Of a stretch of 64,000 nt of DNA, positions 1 to 12,100 are shown in pieces. The first letter of the stretch is position 1. Every line of letters begins with the position of its first letter. The notes under the pieces were generated by a model. The model worked only from the letters and a program-made list of their open reading frames with translations, made no database searches and was not told where the DNA came from. The DNA comes from Rhexocercosporidium sp. MPI-PUGE-AT-0058. Taxonomy: Eukaryota > Ascomycota > Leotiomycetes > Helotiales. The stretch lies in the NCBI GenBank assembly GCA_020746875.1, contig JAGTJL010000016.1, positions 930,001 to 994,000 of the forward strand, in the 5' to 3' direction. A program made the position numbers and the translations under genes.

Positions 1-633
1 AAGATGATGATGAAGTGTTACTGATACTGTCAGGAGGTAGAGGGTAGTGCCTCTTTTGGACGTCGCTCGCTGGATGACCTGAGTAATACATACGCGAGGA
101 CAAAATATGGCTTAACTAAGCAAAATGTCAATAAGGCGACGCAATGATGCCTGGGCTTCGAACGCAAGATGTATTCAGATATCTAGCTGGCGCCGTCAAT
201 ATCCGAATATATGAATGCAGTGTAGAAAATTGGAGAGCCAGACAGTCTAGTAATACAAGACCATCTCACTCCTTGAGCTCGGTCTTGGTAATAGAGTGCA
301 ATGACCCAACTTCCAAGTCCGAGCATGCCAATGTTCACTATTGAGCAGTCATAAGTCGCTCATAAGGGCAGAGCTCAACAAAAATCCGATTCTGGCATGT
401 CTGTCTTCCTGTTTTGAATCTAGAGCACATGGTGTCTATCTTAGCCCCGATACTGCATCCACCTTCCCGAAAGATGTAGAGTCCTGCAAGTGCACCCATT
501 TTCGCTACTGACCTCCTTCAGCCATTCGCTTTCCATCCTCACCATCAAGCGCCACCCAAGCAAAAGCAAATGCTCTGCAGCCAAATATGATTTCACATAA
601 CACCGGTGCTCAAGGCATATTCACCCGACCATT
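1..633. other. intergenic, no gene seen
   Basis: No reading frame here has recognisable domain content or a credible exon structure; the only open frame (about 66 codons) has no family signature. It is downstream of the 2EXR-like gene on the minus strand and may contain its 3' untranslated region. Confidence 0.5.
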
Positions 634-1427
634 TCAGAATCGAAAACTACGGAACCAATCGCGCCCACAGGGGCAAGAAACATCAGCAGCACCGTTCAGT
701 ACAGCAAGACAGGTCGGAAGTGGGTATGATTTCCCTGGATAATGCCGAAGAACAAGTCCTCTGGCGAGTTTTGGTGTAATATCGATGCCATGTTGACTGA
801 ATTGGTCTTTTAGGATTTTGTGATGCATGGTGTAGAATGTCTTCGAGATCGGTGGGAACTCGAGAGGATGCGGATACATTGCGACATTATCCATACGAAG
901 ATGGTCGTCCTTAAGTCCTCCATCATCGTTGACTGTTGTCCAGGTGATCGCTCTTTTGTGTGCGAGACGTATTGGAAATTGTGAGGTTGATCTTCATCGA
1001 TAGGAGCAGATTCGTCTCTGGTGAAATGGAAATATGAGAAGTATAAGGCATCAGGGCTATAGTTGATGAAAGCAAAGAAGTCGCGTGGTTTCCGTGGCTG
1101 TGCCTTGGGCACAACCTCCAAAGGTACCTCATAATCCCGATTCTCCATTGGATTCGTGAAGAAGGGGTCTTCTTCTTCGTTCTTCCAGTGTATCATGTCG
1201 TAGTACCTAAAGCACGCATATCTGGAGTCTCTGCAGGCGTGGAGCAAGGCGGGAGTTTTCGCATCCGTGACATATCTGCCTAGTCCTTGATGATTGACCT
1301 CAATTATGCGATCGGGTTCTTTAGAAACACCGAGGCGCAAGATCATAGTTCGTATTTCGAGAGGGAGCTTGGGGAATTTGAAGAAGGTAGTGTGAGGTAC
1401 GAATGGCTTGGTGGATTGAGCTTCCAT
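634..1427 (-). pseudogene. 2EXR-domain protein, frame-shifted
   Basis: The N-terminal frame (1427 down to about 950) begins MEAQSTKPF and soon shows the 2EXR signature: FFKFPKLPLEIRTMIL, then an EVNHQG strand and ALLHACRDSRYACFRYY, the usual 'PALL..CR.SR' helix. 2EXR proteins are abundant in filamentous ascomycetes and have no established function. Near 945-975 the sensible frame moves: the first frame turns into basic low-quality sequence, while the adjacent frame continues as KDDHLRMDNVAMYPHPLEFPP and stays open to a stop at 634. No short intron with canonical signals explains the change. One missing base would restore a protein of about 264 residues. It may be a decaying gene or carry an assembly indel. 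Family assignment is fairly sure, integrity is not. Confidence 0.55.
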
Positions 1428-1654
1428 ACTGCCGTCTCTCAGATTATTGAAGAGGTAGGTTGTGATTGAAGGGAAAGGATCAATTGTTGGGAATTGGAGA
1501 GAGCTGACCGAATGGCGTTATTATCGGGCGTAGTCAGGGTTCGGGATGTTTGATGGGTTCGGAATTTGTGTCTTGCATTACTGGTATTGGTAGCTCTGAA
1601 TGAGGGACTTATCATGCCATTGGAGGCCAAGAAGGAGGATTGCTGATTTTCTGA

Positions 1655-2585
1655 TCAATCTAACATCAGTAAAGAAGACTTCCTGTCTATAGGAAAGATA
1701 TGCGGGGCCTCACGAGCTAGTATTGTGCCTTTTGAAACCATATTGTTTGCTGTGCTTCCGGTGTTTGCGCTTCGAAAGCCTTGAATGTTGTTCTGTGAGA
1801 CTATCGCGGAGCTGTGGAGGGATTGTGACACTTTTAATTGATCCAATAGTCAGTATAGTGGTCTTTGTATCGTGTTGAAGGCTTGGGATATCCTACCAGC
1901 TGCTGCCAGGTGTGTAGAACTGACAGATTCCGCATTGTTATCCATCCTGGCACTCGTAACACCCGCCTCGTTGTGCTGAGAACTTTCTGTGGTATTATTA
2001 GGAGAGGCTAGGGCTTCTAGATGATTAGTTGATTAGTAAAATAAAAATTTGGTGGTGATTAGGGGTCCACGAGGTCTTACCTACTGGACTGATATATTCT
2101 GACTTTCCATCCTCGGCGACCCTCTTAGAGTTTCCCATGATGTCTTGCAAGCTGCTTATGGCGCTGGAAGGGGATTTTTGGACGTCTAGATGGTCAATCG
2201 GTCATTACGCTGAGCTTCAGGGGACAACCTCAGCTCCAGAAAGTGTCACAAACTGCTGCCTCACCTCCTGCACAGATTTTCTTGATATTCCGTCCTCCTC
2301 AGTGCTCTTATGGCCTCCAGTGATGTCCTGCGAGCTTTTTGTGATACTGGGAATGGATTTCGTAACCTCTAAATGGACAACTAGTTAGCAGAAGAGTCTC
2401 CAGGGCTTTGATTAAGAGCTCAGGGAGTCGTACCAGCTGAATTATTTTGTTTTGCGTGAAAGGTCGTGGTGAATGGTGTGTGTGTGTGTGTGTGCGTGTG
2501 GCGTGCAGAAGAGTAAAGAAGAGGACGAGAGGAGCTGCAGAGGAAGACGGAATGGCGTCGCCGGTCCCTGTAGAGCTGGCAATGC
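1655..2585 (-). CDS. repetitive multi-exon gene candidate, start unresolved
   Basis: I do not recognise the product. On the minus strand there are exon-like blocks at 2434-2585, 2265-2368, 2081-2185, 1897-2016 and 1655-1830. They are bounded by GT..AG introns with convincing branch points (for example ctgctaactag, actaatcatctag and actgactattgg). The exons at 2265-2368 and 2081-2185 are diverged copies of each other: VTKSIPSITKSSQDITG versus VQKSPSSAISSLQDIMG, both followed by a G/S-K..EDG element. Junctions from 2081 onward are all phase 1, so the exons are symmetric and can be duplicated freely. The frame ends at 1655 with SSLLMLD-stop. The product would be rich in Ser, Asn and Gln. The copy at 2265-2368 is one base shorter than its sister and breaks the phase. 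No start Met was found; further exon-like pieces may lie upstream to about 4.6 kb. Confidence 0.35.
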
Positions 2586-5500
2586 CTAAATGGGATTTAC
2601 GGTTGCTTAGAAAACCTGCTTAGGGTCAGCGCAAGAGGGAATGAGTCGCTGTTAAGGGAGGGTTTAGCGAAGTCGGCAGGGAGAGAGGGTTAAAAGATCC
2701 TTGAAAGGCCTATGCCATCATAGAAGAGCGTCCAGATGAATAATATGACGTGGCATAGCTTGCAGGAGAGGAAGGAAGGAGGTGGGATAGGAGATAGGCA
2801 AAGGGGCAGAGCGTTGCTCCAAGTTCAGAGCTTTCAGGAAGATTAAACGGGTTGGCGCGCAATGACTGGGTAGGATTCACGGTCTCACAGCGATCACGAC
2901 TACTATTAAATGGAGTTAAAGATGCCAGAAGACCAGGAAGTCCTATCAGGGCGCGTTGAAGTGTCTCGAGCTGTTAAAGTAAAGCTTAATAGGTGTGCCG
3001 AGATGTTGATTGCAGGCAAAGGAAGATGGAAACTGGTGGTGGCAGTGATTAGACGATTAGACAAACAAGGCAGGGTTCAAGATTCTCGGTCTCTTGGAAA
3101 GCTGAAACAAAGTCACACGAGCAGTCTGTACCGCACTTCGAAGCTAGTACGCTGGGGATTAACGTAGAGAGAGCAGGAAGTAAATCGCTTTGAAGCGAGA
3201 AGTGAGACCTTACTTGGAGGGTAAGTCCGATTGGATCTAAATTTAGTGAGGTTGTTTGGAAAGGGTATGAGGACAGCAGGAGTTGTTTGAGATGAGTGGG
3301 ATTCTAAAGGGCACATGTAGAGAAGACAGGCATTTTCTTATTTCCAAGCGAGGTAACTAGACGATAGCCTCAAGAAGTCCAAGATTCATTATTAAAGGTA
3401 GGGATATTACAATGAAGGACGTGAGGGGAAAAGAAATGCACTTACAAGGATCACAAGAATAAATGATATTAAGCTAATGGGAATAAGAAGTCCTTGAGTG
3501 AACTTGCGACTAAATCTTAGAGGCGTAGAGTTCACAAAAAGCAACAAATGGAGCTCGAAAATGTTACTAAATCCTAAAAAGAAATACGGTGAAATGTAGT
3601 GGAGTAAGGTGCCAGAGAATCAAAGTTACTTAAGGAACAAGTGTCTGAAGGACAGATTTAATATAGAGGACGGACTGCGGTCAATCTGACAATCATAACC
3701 TACAAAGGAAACGTTTGATGAAAGAATTTACCAACGAAAAGACTTGCCATAGCATTTTAACCCCCAGTCGTCTTTCATATTTCTAGAATAAAACAAATAA
3801 ACATTATAGCATGTTCAGGATTTACAGTAATGAAGTACTTCAAGGGAAGTTAATACGACGACAGCAGTAGTCGTTTTTACACCAGCAACGCCGTGGGAGC
3901 TTAAGGCATTTAATTGCAACTTCAAAATGTATTAGAAAATTTAAATAAAGCCCAGAACTGCGCTTCAGTCACAATAAATAACATGCGCTTACAATCCAAA
4001 AGAAATCGTGGGATTCCTCGATATGGTGCCCGTGTCCTTGCACATCGAGGTGGTGAGGGAAGGAGAGCAACCCAAAACACAATTTAGATGAAGTAGAGCA
4101 GCGATTATTTCGCTCCTCTATTGCAATTCTAGAGAAGAGACATTATAGTCACAAGAACAGTATTCACTTGAGGCAGGCTTACATTAACAGCAGAATGAAA
4201 GCTTAGCCAGAGTCTCAAGCTTCTTGTTTGATATAACTTTGTGTATTTCATATTATTTGAGCGATTTGAATTAAAAGAATTCAATGCTTGGCCGACGATA
4301 AAAAGGGTTGTCATGTTTCCTGAAGTGATGAAGTAACCTGGAAGTTGATCTTCAAACACTAACTTAGGGAATTGTTGATAACTGGGCTGAAGAGGTAATT
4401 TAGCCGACCATCATAAGGCGAGAAAAAAAAGTCAAAGAAACCAAAATGTTTTGAGTGTATTCGAAACACAGGTAGTGCTCGTTGATATAATAAGCAAATA
4501 ATAATACAATGGCGTTTGTGCTATCAACTGGAAATGAATGAATGATCTGCCTCGTGAAAGGAAGTAAGGGTTAGAGCGAAGAATTTCCGGAGACGCATAT
4601 ACAAACGCAGTGAGATGGGAAGGATCACTTTCATAAGGTGACAAGGATCACGGTTTCCAATTTTCGGACCTTTTTGTATTTCATATATTGATGTAGTACA
4701 GAATTACTACTTTCCTATGGAGACAGAGACCCAACTCTCAGGCGATCCAACCAAGTGTCCCGAGACTACTGAGACTTCATTGATGAAAAAGAAAATTCCC
4801 AAAGGTTGGTGGAGTAGCCGCGCAGATTTCTGGGTCTGGGGATGACTGGCGACAAGCGCAGAGCAACAGGTACACAAATCTCCTCCCGCAACCAGAACTA
4901 CCGTAATCTCAGAAACAAACGCGTTGAAAACTCAAGGTTTTCCCATCCCCGGCTTTTGGAGATCCACATGAAGTTCTTGTACACCACACATTATCCTACA
5001 TTCATCTCTAACTTGCATCCATGTGCCATTTGACCCGTTGTCTGGTTGCAACATCAGCATGGTGAATGGAGATAATGGCGTGGATAACACTCTTACCTGC
5101 GATATCCTTTCCGCACACCAAATGACCTCAATCGTCCATATCACCCCGGTCTTGTCAAAACATGTAAACACGAACTCAAATCTGACAAGCCATCACCGAA
5201 AAGTTTTACGGCTATTGACTGTAGTACCAGGCGACCAATTCCTCTCATACTTCAAAACCTCAATCCCCAGCAATATGCACCTTCCTCGTTTTGCAAGTAC
5301 ATCTGAGAGAGAATCTTGCCATAATGAAATTGCCTTTATTCTTCCTCATCTCCTGACTCATGTGGTTCATCCGCCTCACACCATTCTGTCACGTCCCTAT
5401 GGACATAGTTACGCTCCCCGGTACGGAACTCAACACGAGGAGTACCCCATGTACACTGAGGCTCCGGTTGAGGGATAACCCCAGCAATTGACCGGTGCTG

Positions 5501-6177
5501 CAATACATCGTGAGGTTGTGTCAATCGCCACCGGAAGTATTCCGCTCTCGCAGCCCAAAGCTGTTCCTCATCTTCGCTGTAAATTGCGATCTTCTTGAAT
5601 GCTCGTATGACGCTGCTTTCGTGGCTCAAATCATGATCTGACAACTTTCTCATAAACGGGTCATTGGTGATAATTGTCAACGTCTCCAAGTTCAAGTCGC
5701 CCGCTTGTCGAGCCGTGCTTTGGATACTGGAGAAGAAGGTGGTGCTATTCCGACCTCTGGCCTCTTGAGTGTCGAGTCCCGAGTGATGTCTCAGAGCTTC
5801 AATGTTGGCCTCTAGTCGAGGGTCCAGCAAAGGCACACATAGGGCGAGGTGTCGAATTTCCAGGTCTAATGTGCGAAGAAAGGTTCTGAGTGACAAGCCG
5901 TACGAGAGGGAGCATTGAGATGGGTAAGGAAAATACAGGACATCCCACGTCGGGTCGAACTTGATGTCGAGGCTGAGCAAGTGTCGTTCTGATTTGGACT
6001 GGATGGGTAGAATGACATCTCGGCTTTCTTTGCAGACGCTGCGGAGGGCTGGTGGATGTGAACTTGCGTGGAATCCCGATGAGCTATCCCAGCGGACTTC
6101 GACTATCCTTCTCTCTCGCGCCCTTTTCCATACCTTGATTCTCAGCTCGGCTGGAAGTTTAGGGAAGAGGGCGAACA
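2586..6177 (-). other. gap with possible upstream exons, up to the 2EXR gene
   Basis: Outside the 2EXR gene (5336-6178) this stretch has no clear gene. On the minus strand several isolated splice-like signals occur: an acceptor/donor pair around an open block at about 3225-3310 (SHSSQTTPAVLIP), GTAAGT donors near 3450 and 4180, and a small intron-like unit near 3670-3735. They could belong to the repetitive gene below them, but I could not chain them in frame. A (TG)n microsatellite lies at about 2477-2500, inside the upstream exon candidate. Confidence 0.25.
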
Positions 6178-6178
6178 T
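5336..6178 (-). CDS. 2EXR-domain protein
   Basis: Intact single-exon gene of 280 codons. The chosen start at 6178 gives MFALFPKLPAELRIKVWKRA, placing the 2EXR core at residues 3-80 as in other family members; the frame is open further upstream but only from a non-ATG codon. The core continues RRIVEVRWD and PPALRSVCKESRDVILP, matching the conserved 'Lr.VCkESR' helix. A long variable region follows with LRTFLRTLDLEIRHLALC, then a polar C-terminus ending in an acidic stretch (ESGDEEE). Function is unknown for the family. It shares the family with the broken gene at 634-1427, so the two may be old local duplicates. Confidence 0.8.
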   Translation of the reverse strand: MFALFPKLPAELRIKVWKRARERRIVEVRWDSSSGFHASSHPPALRSVCKESRDVILPIQSKSERHLLSLDIKFDPTWDVLYFPYPSQCSLSYGLSLRTFLRTLDLEIRHLALCVPLLDPRLEANIEALRHHSGLDTQEARGRNSTTFFSSIQSTARQAGDLNLETLTIITNDPFMRKLSDHDLSHESSVIRAFKKIAIYSEDEEQLWAARAEYFRWRLTQPHDVLQHRSIAGVIPQPEPQCTWGTPRVEFRTGERNYVHRDVTEWCEADEPHESGDEEE

Positions 6179-6859
6179 GTTTGCACGCGACTGTGGGGAG
6201 CCCACGACGACGGGATAGAGATTCAAGATTGTGTAGGAGTTGGGGGAAGCTGAAGAGACTTGTGGACGTTTGAAGGTGTCTGTGGTAGGTATGATCGATC
6301 TGCGCCGTTTGTCCTAACAGACTTTGATGATTGGTAGCGGGGATCTCGAAGATGGAATGGTTTCAAACGCGAACCGGGAGACAAAAAGTTCGAGGAGGTT
6401 GATATAGGTATCTTCACGTGACGAAGCTAGCCTTCACTAATCACAAGGAAGTCCGTCCTCTAATCCACGGTCGGAAGAGGCTTGCAGTCTATAACACTAA
6501 GCAGTGAATATTTAATGAGGGAGAGTTGATTTGCTTTTCTCCTATTGAAAACCATCCATCGTGGAAAACGGTAATTGACACACTCATGACATGTCTTTGC
6601 CTATCCAAGTTATATTTGCAGGCCCGTCCCGCAGCTAACCTTACAGGGTTGACACATCCTAGTGACAGACCCATCAAAGAAGCTCAGCCCTCGTCCGATC
6701 ATCCCCCACTTCACTCCCAAGCACCAAACAAAACATTTCCACCCTCTTCAAGTCATGCGCTCGTTTCATTGAAGAGGGTTAAGATTAGATACAGTCTATG
6801 AGCAATTAGACCGGCATTTCTAGACCACGACTGGTTGCTTGAAAGGAATAATACACAAG
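6179..6859. other. intergenic between divergent genes
   Basis: This shared 5' region lies between the minus-strand 2EXR gene and the plus-strand membrane-protein gene. No coding frame is convincing. Pyrimidine-rich stretches near 6690-6760 are typical of fungal promoters. Confidence 0.45.
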
Positions 6860-8058
6860 ATGCGCCTGTCCATTCTCAATGGCGGGGTATTTGGAGCTGC
6901 TCTGCTTTGTAGCACAGCTTCTGCCGGACCATTCATTCCACCAAGAGATGGTATGACCTTCAGAGAACACCAAACTAAAGCTTCATGCTAATTCCCGGGC
7001 TTTGCAGTTGTCTCAAATGCCTTCAATCCCTGGGTCTCGGTCAATCCTAGCGGGGTACCAATCGCAACATACACACCGAGTCTCACAACCATCAATGGGG
7101 TCGAGACGACCCTCAATGCAATTCCTTTCAGCTTGACTGCTACCGGGACAGCTACAGAGACGTCCTCGAAATCTGCGGAGACTGCACCTGCTACGGTTGG
7201 AGGTGGAGGTGGAGGATCCTTCCAGGAATGCCATAATCGCGATGGGAAATATGCGCCTTTCTGCAGTCCGACTAATGGTTCGGATGTCAATGTGGATGGG
7301 AAATACTATGGTAGGCACAATCTGCAGGGCCTCAGGAGAGATGAATATGGAGATGCTGATGGGATACAGTGACCTGGGACAGGGATTACTTCGGTCAGAA
7401 GAATGCATCGGTCAATATTGTCGCAAACTACGTGAACGATACGGGTCATGGCCCTGTTGCTTTCAAATCCGATCCTGTTTCTGTGAGTGATGGATATTAC
7501 GTGTGGACGATCCAGAAAGACTGGTTGCAAGATCTGAAGACGAATAATGTTACGCTGTTCTTGAACCGCATCAATCCTCCTACTAGTACCCCAGGTAGTC
7601 TTCCAGGCCCAACGGTCCGGGTAACAGTCTACGAAAAGCCCATCTACCACCAAGCTCCCTCCAAAGCGCCAAAAGGCCAATCCCTCTATATCGCACTTCC
7701 TGTCGTGGGAGCTTTCATCATCCTCATTGTCGTTGGAGGGTACTTTTGGAACCGCAAGAGCCATAAGATAGGACTTGGTAATGTAATGGGTCGACGCTCT
7801 GGGTACGGGACTGGGAAATCCAGGAGTCAGAGGATGGGGTTGGGGAAGACTGGCAAGGGCGATATTCAATTAAGGGATAGGGAGTTGACGGGTGATGGCC
7901 AATATCGGGATTCTCCTCCGAAGGTGGCTATGAGCCCTGGACGGGAGAGGGAGAGGAGGGATAGTGACGGTCTGGGTAGTTTGGCTGGGAGTCCGACGAA
8001 GACGGGAGGACAGAATTATTTCAGAGACGAGTTGAGGAGGCAGGAGGGTATGAGATGA
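6860..8058 (+). CDS. secreted-type single-pass membrane protein, three exons
   Basis: The gene has three exons (6860-6950, 7008-7310, 7370-8058), joined in frame by canonical introns. The product begins with a clear signal peptide, MRLSILNGGVFGAALLCSTASAG. A Thr/Ser-rich segment and a Gly run (about residues 75-100) follow. Then comes a Cys-containing extracellular domain: ECHNRDGKYAPFCSP, YYVTWDRDYF, and DGYYVWTIQ. A transmembrane helix (SLYIALPVVGAFIILIVVGGYFW) leads to a basic cytoplasmic tail of about 110 residues rich in Arg, Gly and Ser. The layout, with its short beta-rich ectodomain, is that of conserved Pezizomycotina cell-surface proteins of unknown role. Stress sensing or wall contact is only a guess. 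I am confident of the gene model, not of function. Confidence 0.85.
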
Positions 8059-9144
8059 GGGTTTTCGAGATACTGATACTGTACTTAATTAGGACTTGAG
8101 ATTCAAATTGTTGTTTTGGGAAAGCGAAGGCAACAATAGCATCGATCATGGTGCGGACTGAGATTATGTTTATGAGCTCACGACTCAATGAGATTATGAT
8201 CTTTGGCTCCTAGCCACAACGATATCCATCCTGTCATTATTCTTTCTCGTGCATGAATACTTACATTACAAACCTACCCAGTAACTCCAAGGGTTTAGCG
8301 CGATAATTTTCAAGTTATAACCCCACCAGATGCCAAGGAGCCCCTCTCCCAAACCCGCCTCGATGGGTCTCCATAGCGTTTCTCCTCCACTTGTCCCGTC
8401 TGTTGATCATCCGAACTCTAAATATTTTCAGCCCTCAAAGATCTGCAATCCTTCCCTTGCCCGTTCGGCGATCTGTGCTTGAGATAAGATAGCGAAATGA
8501 CTTGGCATATCCCTACAGTACAGTAGGGTGCATTTAGTCTTCACATCCCCCCTTGTAAGCGGCCGCTAGCGTCCAGTGCTTCAGGCTTCCTGAACTGCGC
8601 AGTTCTTATCCTGAATGCCCAAATCCACGTATACTTTAGCACGCTAGGCAATATTTACAAGGGGGGTGTGAAGACTAAATGCACCCTACTGTAAGTTCCT
8701 GGTCTGATCTTAGGCTCTTGGCTGACAGAAGATAGATTGATGACAGATACGGAAGCTAAGATAGTAAAAAAGCTTGTTTGAATGGTTTGCTGGGAGGAAG
8801 GAAGTTATCGAGTTGCTTTGCTTATCTATTAAGAATCATTAGAGTTGAGTAAGCTTGGCCTTAAGTTAGTTTGACTCGGTCACTGTTGTTTTCTTGCACT
8901 TGGCAGGGGCTTATTACTCGATTCTCCCAAGAGATCGTCGGACCCTGGGTCTTTCAGATGTTGGATAAGACGAGTGAAAGTTTCTCACAACAGAGATTGC
9001 TCGATCTTGAACAGTATCTGAAACAGAAGATCCAAGAATTTGTCATTAAGATATGCAAATAATATCCTTCAAAACCCATCCGGCTCCAATCTAAATCTAT
9101 ACTCAACACCTATCCACCCACCTATCTATACCTCCTAATTCTCC
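8059..9144. other. intergenic, contains a MITE
   Basis: Apart from the inverted-repeat element at 8521-8691, nothing coding is seen. A 63-codon frame at 8871-9062 has no family signature. The stretch separates convergent genes, so it probably carries both 3' ends. Confidence 0.5.
8521..8691. mobile_element. 171-bp MITE, Tc1/mariner type
   Basis: Near-perfect terminal inverted repeats lie at 8521-8558 and 8655-8691. Both start CAGTAGGGTGCATTTAGTCT at the outer end, and they differ by one inserted T before the C6 run. A TA dinucleotide sits immediately outside each end (8519-8520 and 8692-8693), matching the TA target-site duplication of Tc1/mariner/pogo elements. The interior of about 95 bp has no coding capacity, so movement would need a transposase in trans. 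The near identity of the two termini suggests a fairly recent insertion. Confidence 0.85.
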
Positions 9145-12100
9145 TCAAACACCAGGTAAAGCAAACGGCGGCAAATTCGGCCAATTCCCCAAGCCCGCCG
9201 GATCCCCACCAATTCTCACAAACTGCCCAACCGAAGGCGTCGGTCCATTTAGCACAAACATCATAAACCATCCTGGAGGCGACGTATGCGCATCCGGTGG
9301 CGCTGTAACTGTACACGTCGTACCCGCACAAGTAACAGCCGGGAAGAGAGTCCGCTGTCCCATGGCGTTTCCATGTGTACTCACCACCGAACCTAGGAGG
9401 GAGACTTTGAGGTTTGCGGCCGAGGAGACGGTGAGAGTGATTTGCTGGCCGTATGACCAATCTTTGTTAGTTATAGTGAAAGTCGGACGCGGAAGCCCGG
9501 AGAGGAGGTATGGCGGCGAGAAGACTTCCACGCGGTATTCCTCTGGGAAGGAATCCGCCGGCGATACGAACTGACCTGTTGGGTCTGAGCCCGAAACTAG
9601 AACGCGGCCGTCGAGGAGGACAGTAGCTTCGGAGTGGTAGAGGCGAGCGACGGTCGTGTTGGCCATGATGGACATACGTGCGTTGACTGGCTTCGAGGGG
9701 TCGTAGATCACGGCATTGAGGTTGGGGGAGCCGGCAAGACCGAACCCTGCAACGCCATGTTCGGCGCCGTTGAGGATCACGTAGGTGCCGTCGGGGAGGC
9801 CGGCCATGCAGGGCATGACACGGCGGGAGGGCATGCGTTCGATTGTCCAGGTTGGATTGGCGGCTTCGGGCTGCGTGGATACGCAGTTGTCGATTGGGTA
9901 CCCGCCACCTGAGGTTGAGCCGCCGCAAATTAGGACGCCAACTGGATCGGTGTAGGGCGCGTGTTGAGGGAGGACGACCATTGCTCCTTCAAGCTGGTAG
10001 GTTCGTCCTCCGGTTGGGTCATTGACGGCCCCAGGCATATTAGGGAGAGTCTTAATGGTTTGGAAGTTGACTTCGTCGAGGATACGGGCTTCATTGTAGT
10101 AAGCGATAAAAATCCCGGATTTGAGGACGATGATAAAGGGGTAGAGGTTGAATGGTGCTGTGCGGTCTAGGAAGTCGAGGTAGACAGTTGTGTTGGAGTA
10201 ACCGCTGGTGGTACTGGCGTCTTTTACACCGGTAGGTGGGAGTATTTCCAAGTTGGGTTGCTCAGCGGCGTTTTGGCCGATCTCTCCACCGACGACAAGG
10301 ATCGATCCGTTAGCCATGATCATTGCCGATGGATACCAGCGAGGGACCTGGAGTGACAGAACTCCAGGGTCTTCAACCCAGCCATTGACACCTGGTACGC
10401 CGTCTGATCCATCAGGCCAGTACAGCCTAACTCCGTAGTTGGCATCTCCAGCCCATCCTCCCACAGTCAACTGTCTGCCAACCTTATCGGGTAGAGTTAG
10501 TCCAGCAGCGCAGAAAACATCAGTTTGAAGACCGGTCATAGGCCTCCAAGCCTTGGAGAAGTCGTTAATTTGAGAGAGGTCCAATTCGTAGGATCCAGTT
10601 CCGTTGGGCTCGCCAGTGCCCTTCTTCTCGACGAATGTGACTTTTCCAGTTACTACTTGAGAAACGATCAGGGGAACGACGACACCGCCGATGAGTAGAG
10701 AGTACTCTCCTGCAGCAACACCGGTTGGGTTACCCCAGCTGTAGAGTGGGGTGGCACCTTGCCAAGTATAATATGTGACTAGATGGTTGACGGTCAGAAT
10801 GTGGAGTAAAGATCTCGAGGATCTGAGTGGGGCTTACGTTTGCTTCCATCACCACAAATAAGCGAGCTGTTTCCAGTGCAGAGAGCAGCACAAGAAGAGT
10901 CTGGGTACGTGATAGGCGTTGAGCTTCTTGTGTAATACTGAACGGAATTGGGGTTCGTGAAAGTTGAAGGAGCAGATGCGACTTGAATGTTTGCCTGTTT
11001 AGACCGTTAGCATTGCTTTGCTTGGAGGGATACTTCGAAAGTCCTGATTTTATCCAGCTGGGGAAGAAGAGCTACATACGACATCTCCACAGAAACATTG
11101 AGAGCCATATTCCAATCCAGCAGCGTTAAAACCAAACTCTTGACATCTGGTGATACACTTTTCTGGAGTATTGCCAGAAGCATCATCCCAGACCTTGTAC
11201 GGGAAAGTGTAGAGTTGTTCGTTAGGATCCTCGACGGATGGAACATTGTCCTGGATACATCCCCTGGTCGGTCATGTCAATGCAGGAAACGTCAGAGCAG
11301 CCTGATATACTTACGCGTAGCCCCATCCTGTTGGCAAGCCTACTTTTTGAGGAGCAGGTGCAGCATATACTACTGGCGTGCCTTTGGAGTACATGGAGAT
11401 TCTGCCACCGGCTCCGCACATCTCGGAAGATTTGCCAGGGCAGGGAATGTTGCAGTCTGTTTGAGCGGTAGCAAGAGCTCCACCGTTGTAGACGAAGTTG
11501 TCACAATCTACTGTCATTAGCGAGTTCTGGAAAAGAGGAAGCTATATGCGACTTACAGCATTCGGTTCCGTATTCTGCACCGGCGATGGTGTATCCGAGC
11601 CCAGCGCAGGTCCGGACACAGGTTTCGAGGGTATTTTGTGCATTGTCAGGCTGCTGCTGCTTCAGGATACGTCCGTTCAAGCCATCAACCCAACATCCTT
11701 GGGATGTCCAACCAGTTGGGAAACCCGTAGACGCTGGTGCTGTGCTTGTAGAAACACTCGATGAGACACCCGTCGGTGCCTGTGTCGAAGACGATGATAC
11801 AGAAGATGTGGATGGGAGAGCTGTCCCGTTCAACGCATAGACTGTGAGTCGATTTCCTGCACATTCTATTAGCAGCGCATCAACATACACCCATAATATT
11901 ACTTACCAGCTCCACAGTACTCATATAGATTTCCACCACAAGTAAAAGAGCAGTCTATGGTAGGCGCAACAGTTGACCCAGCTCCGAATGAATTCCCGCA
12001 ATAGCATTCACGACCGTACTCAGTCCCGAAATAAGTGTATCCTGTACAGCTGGCAGCGCACATCTCGATGGTCATGAGGTCGTTTGCAGATGCTGCACCT

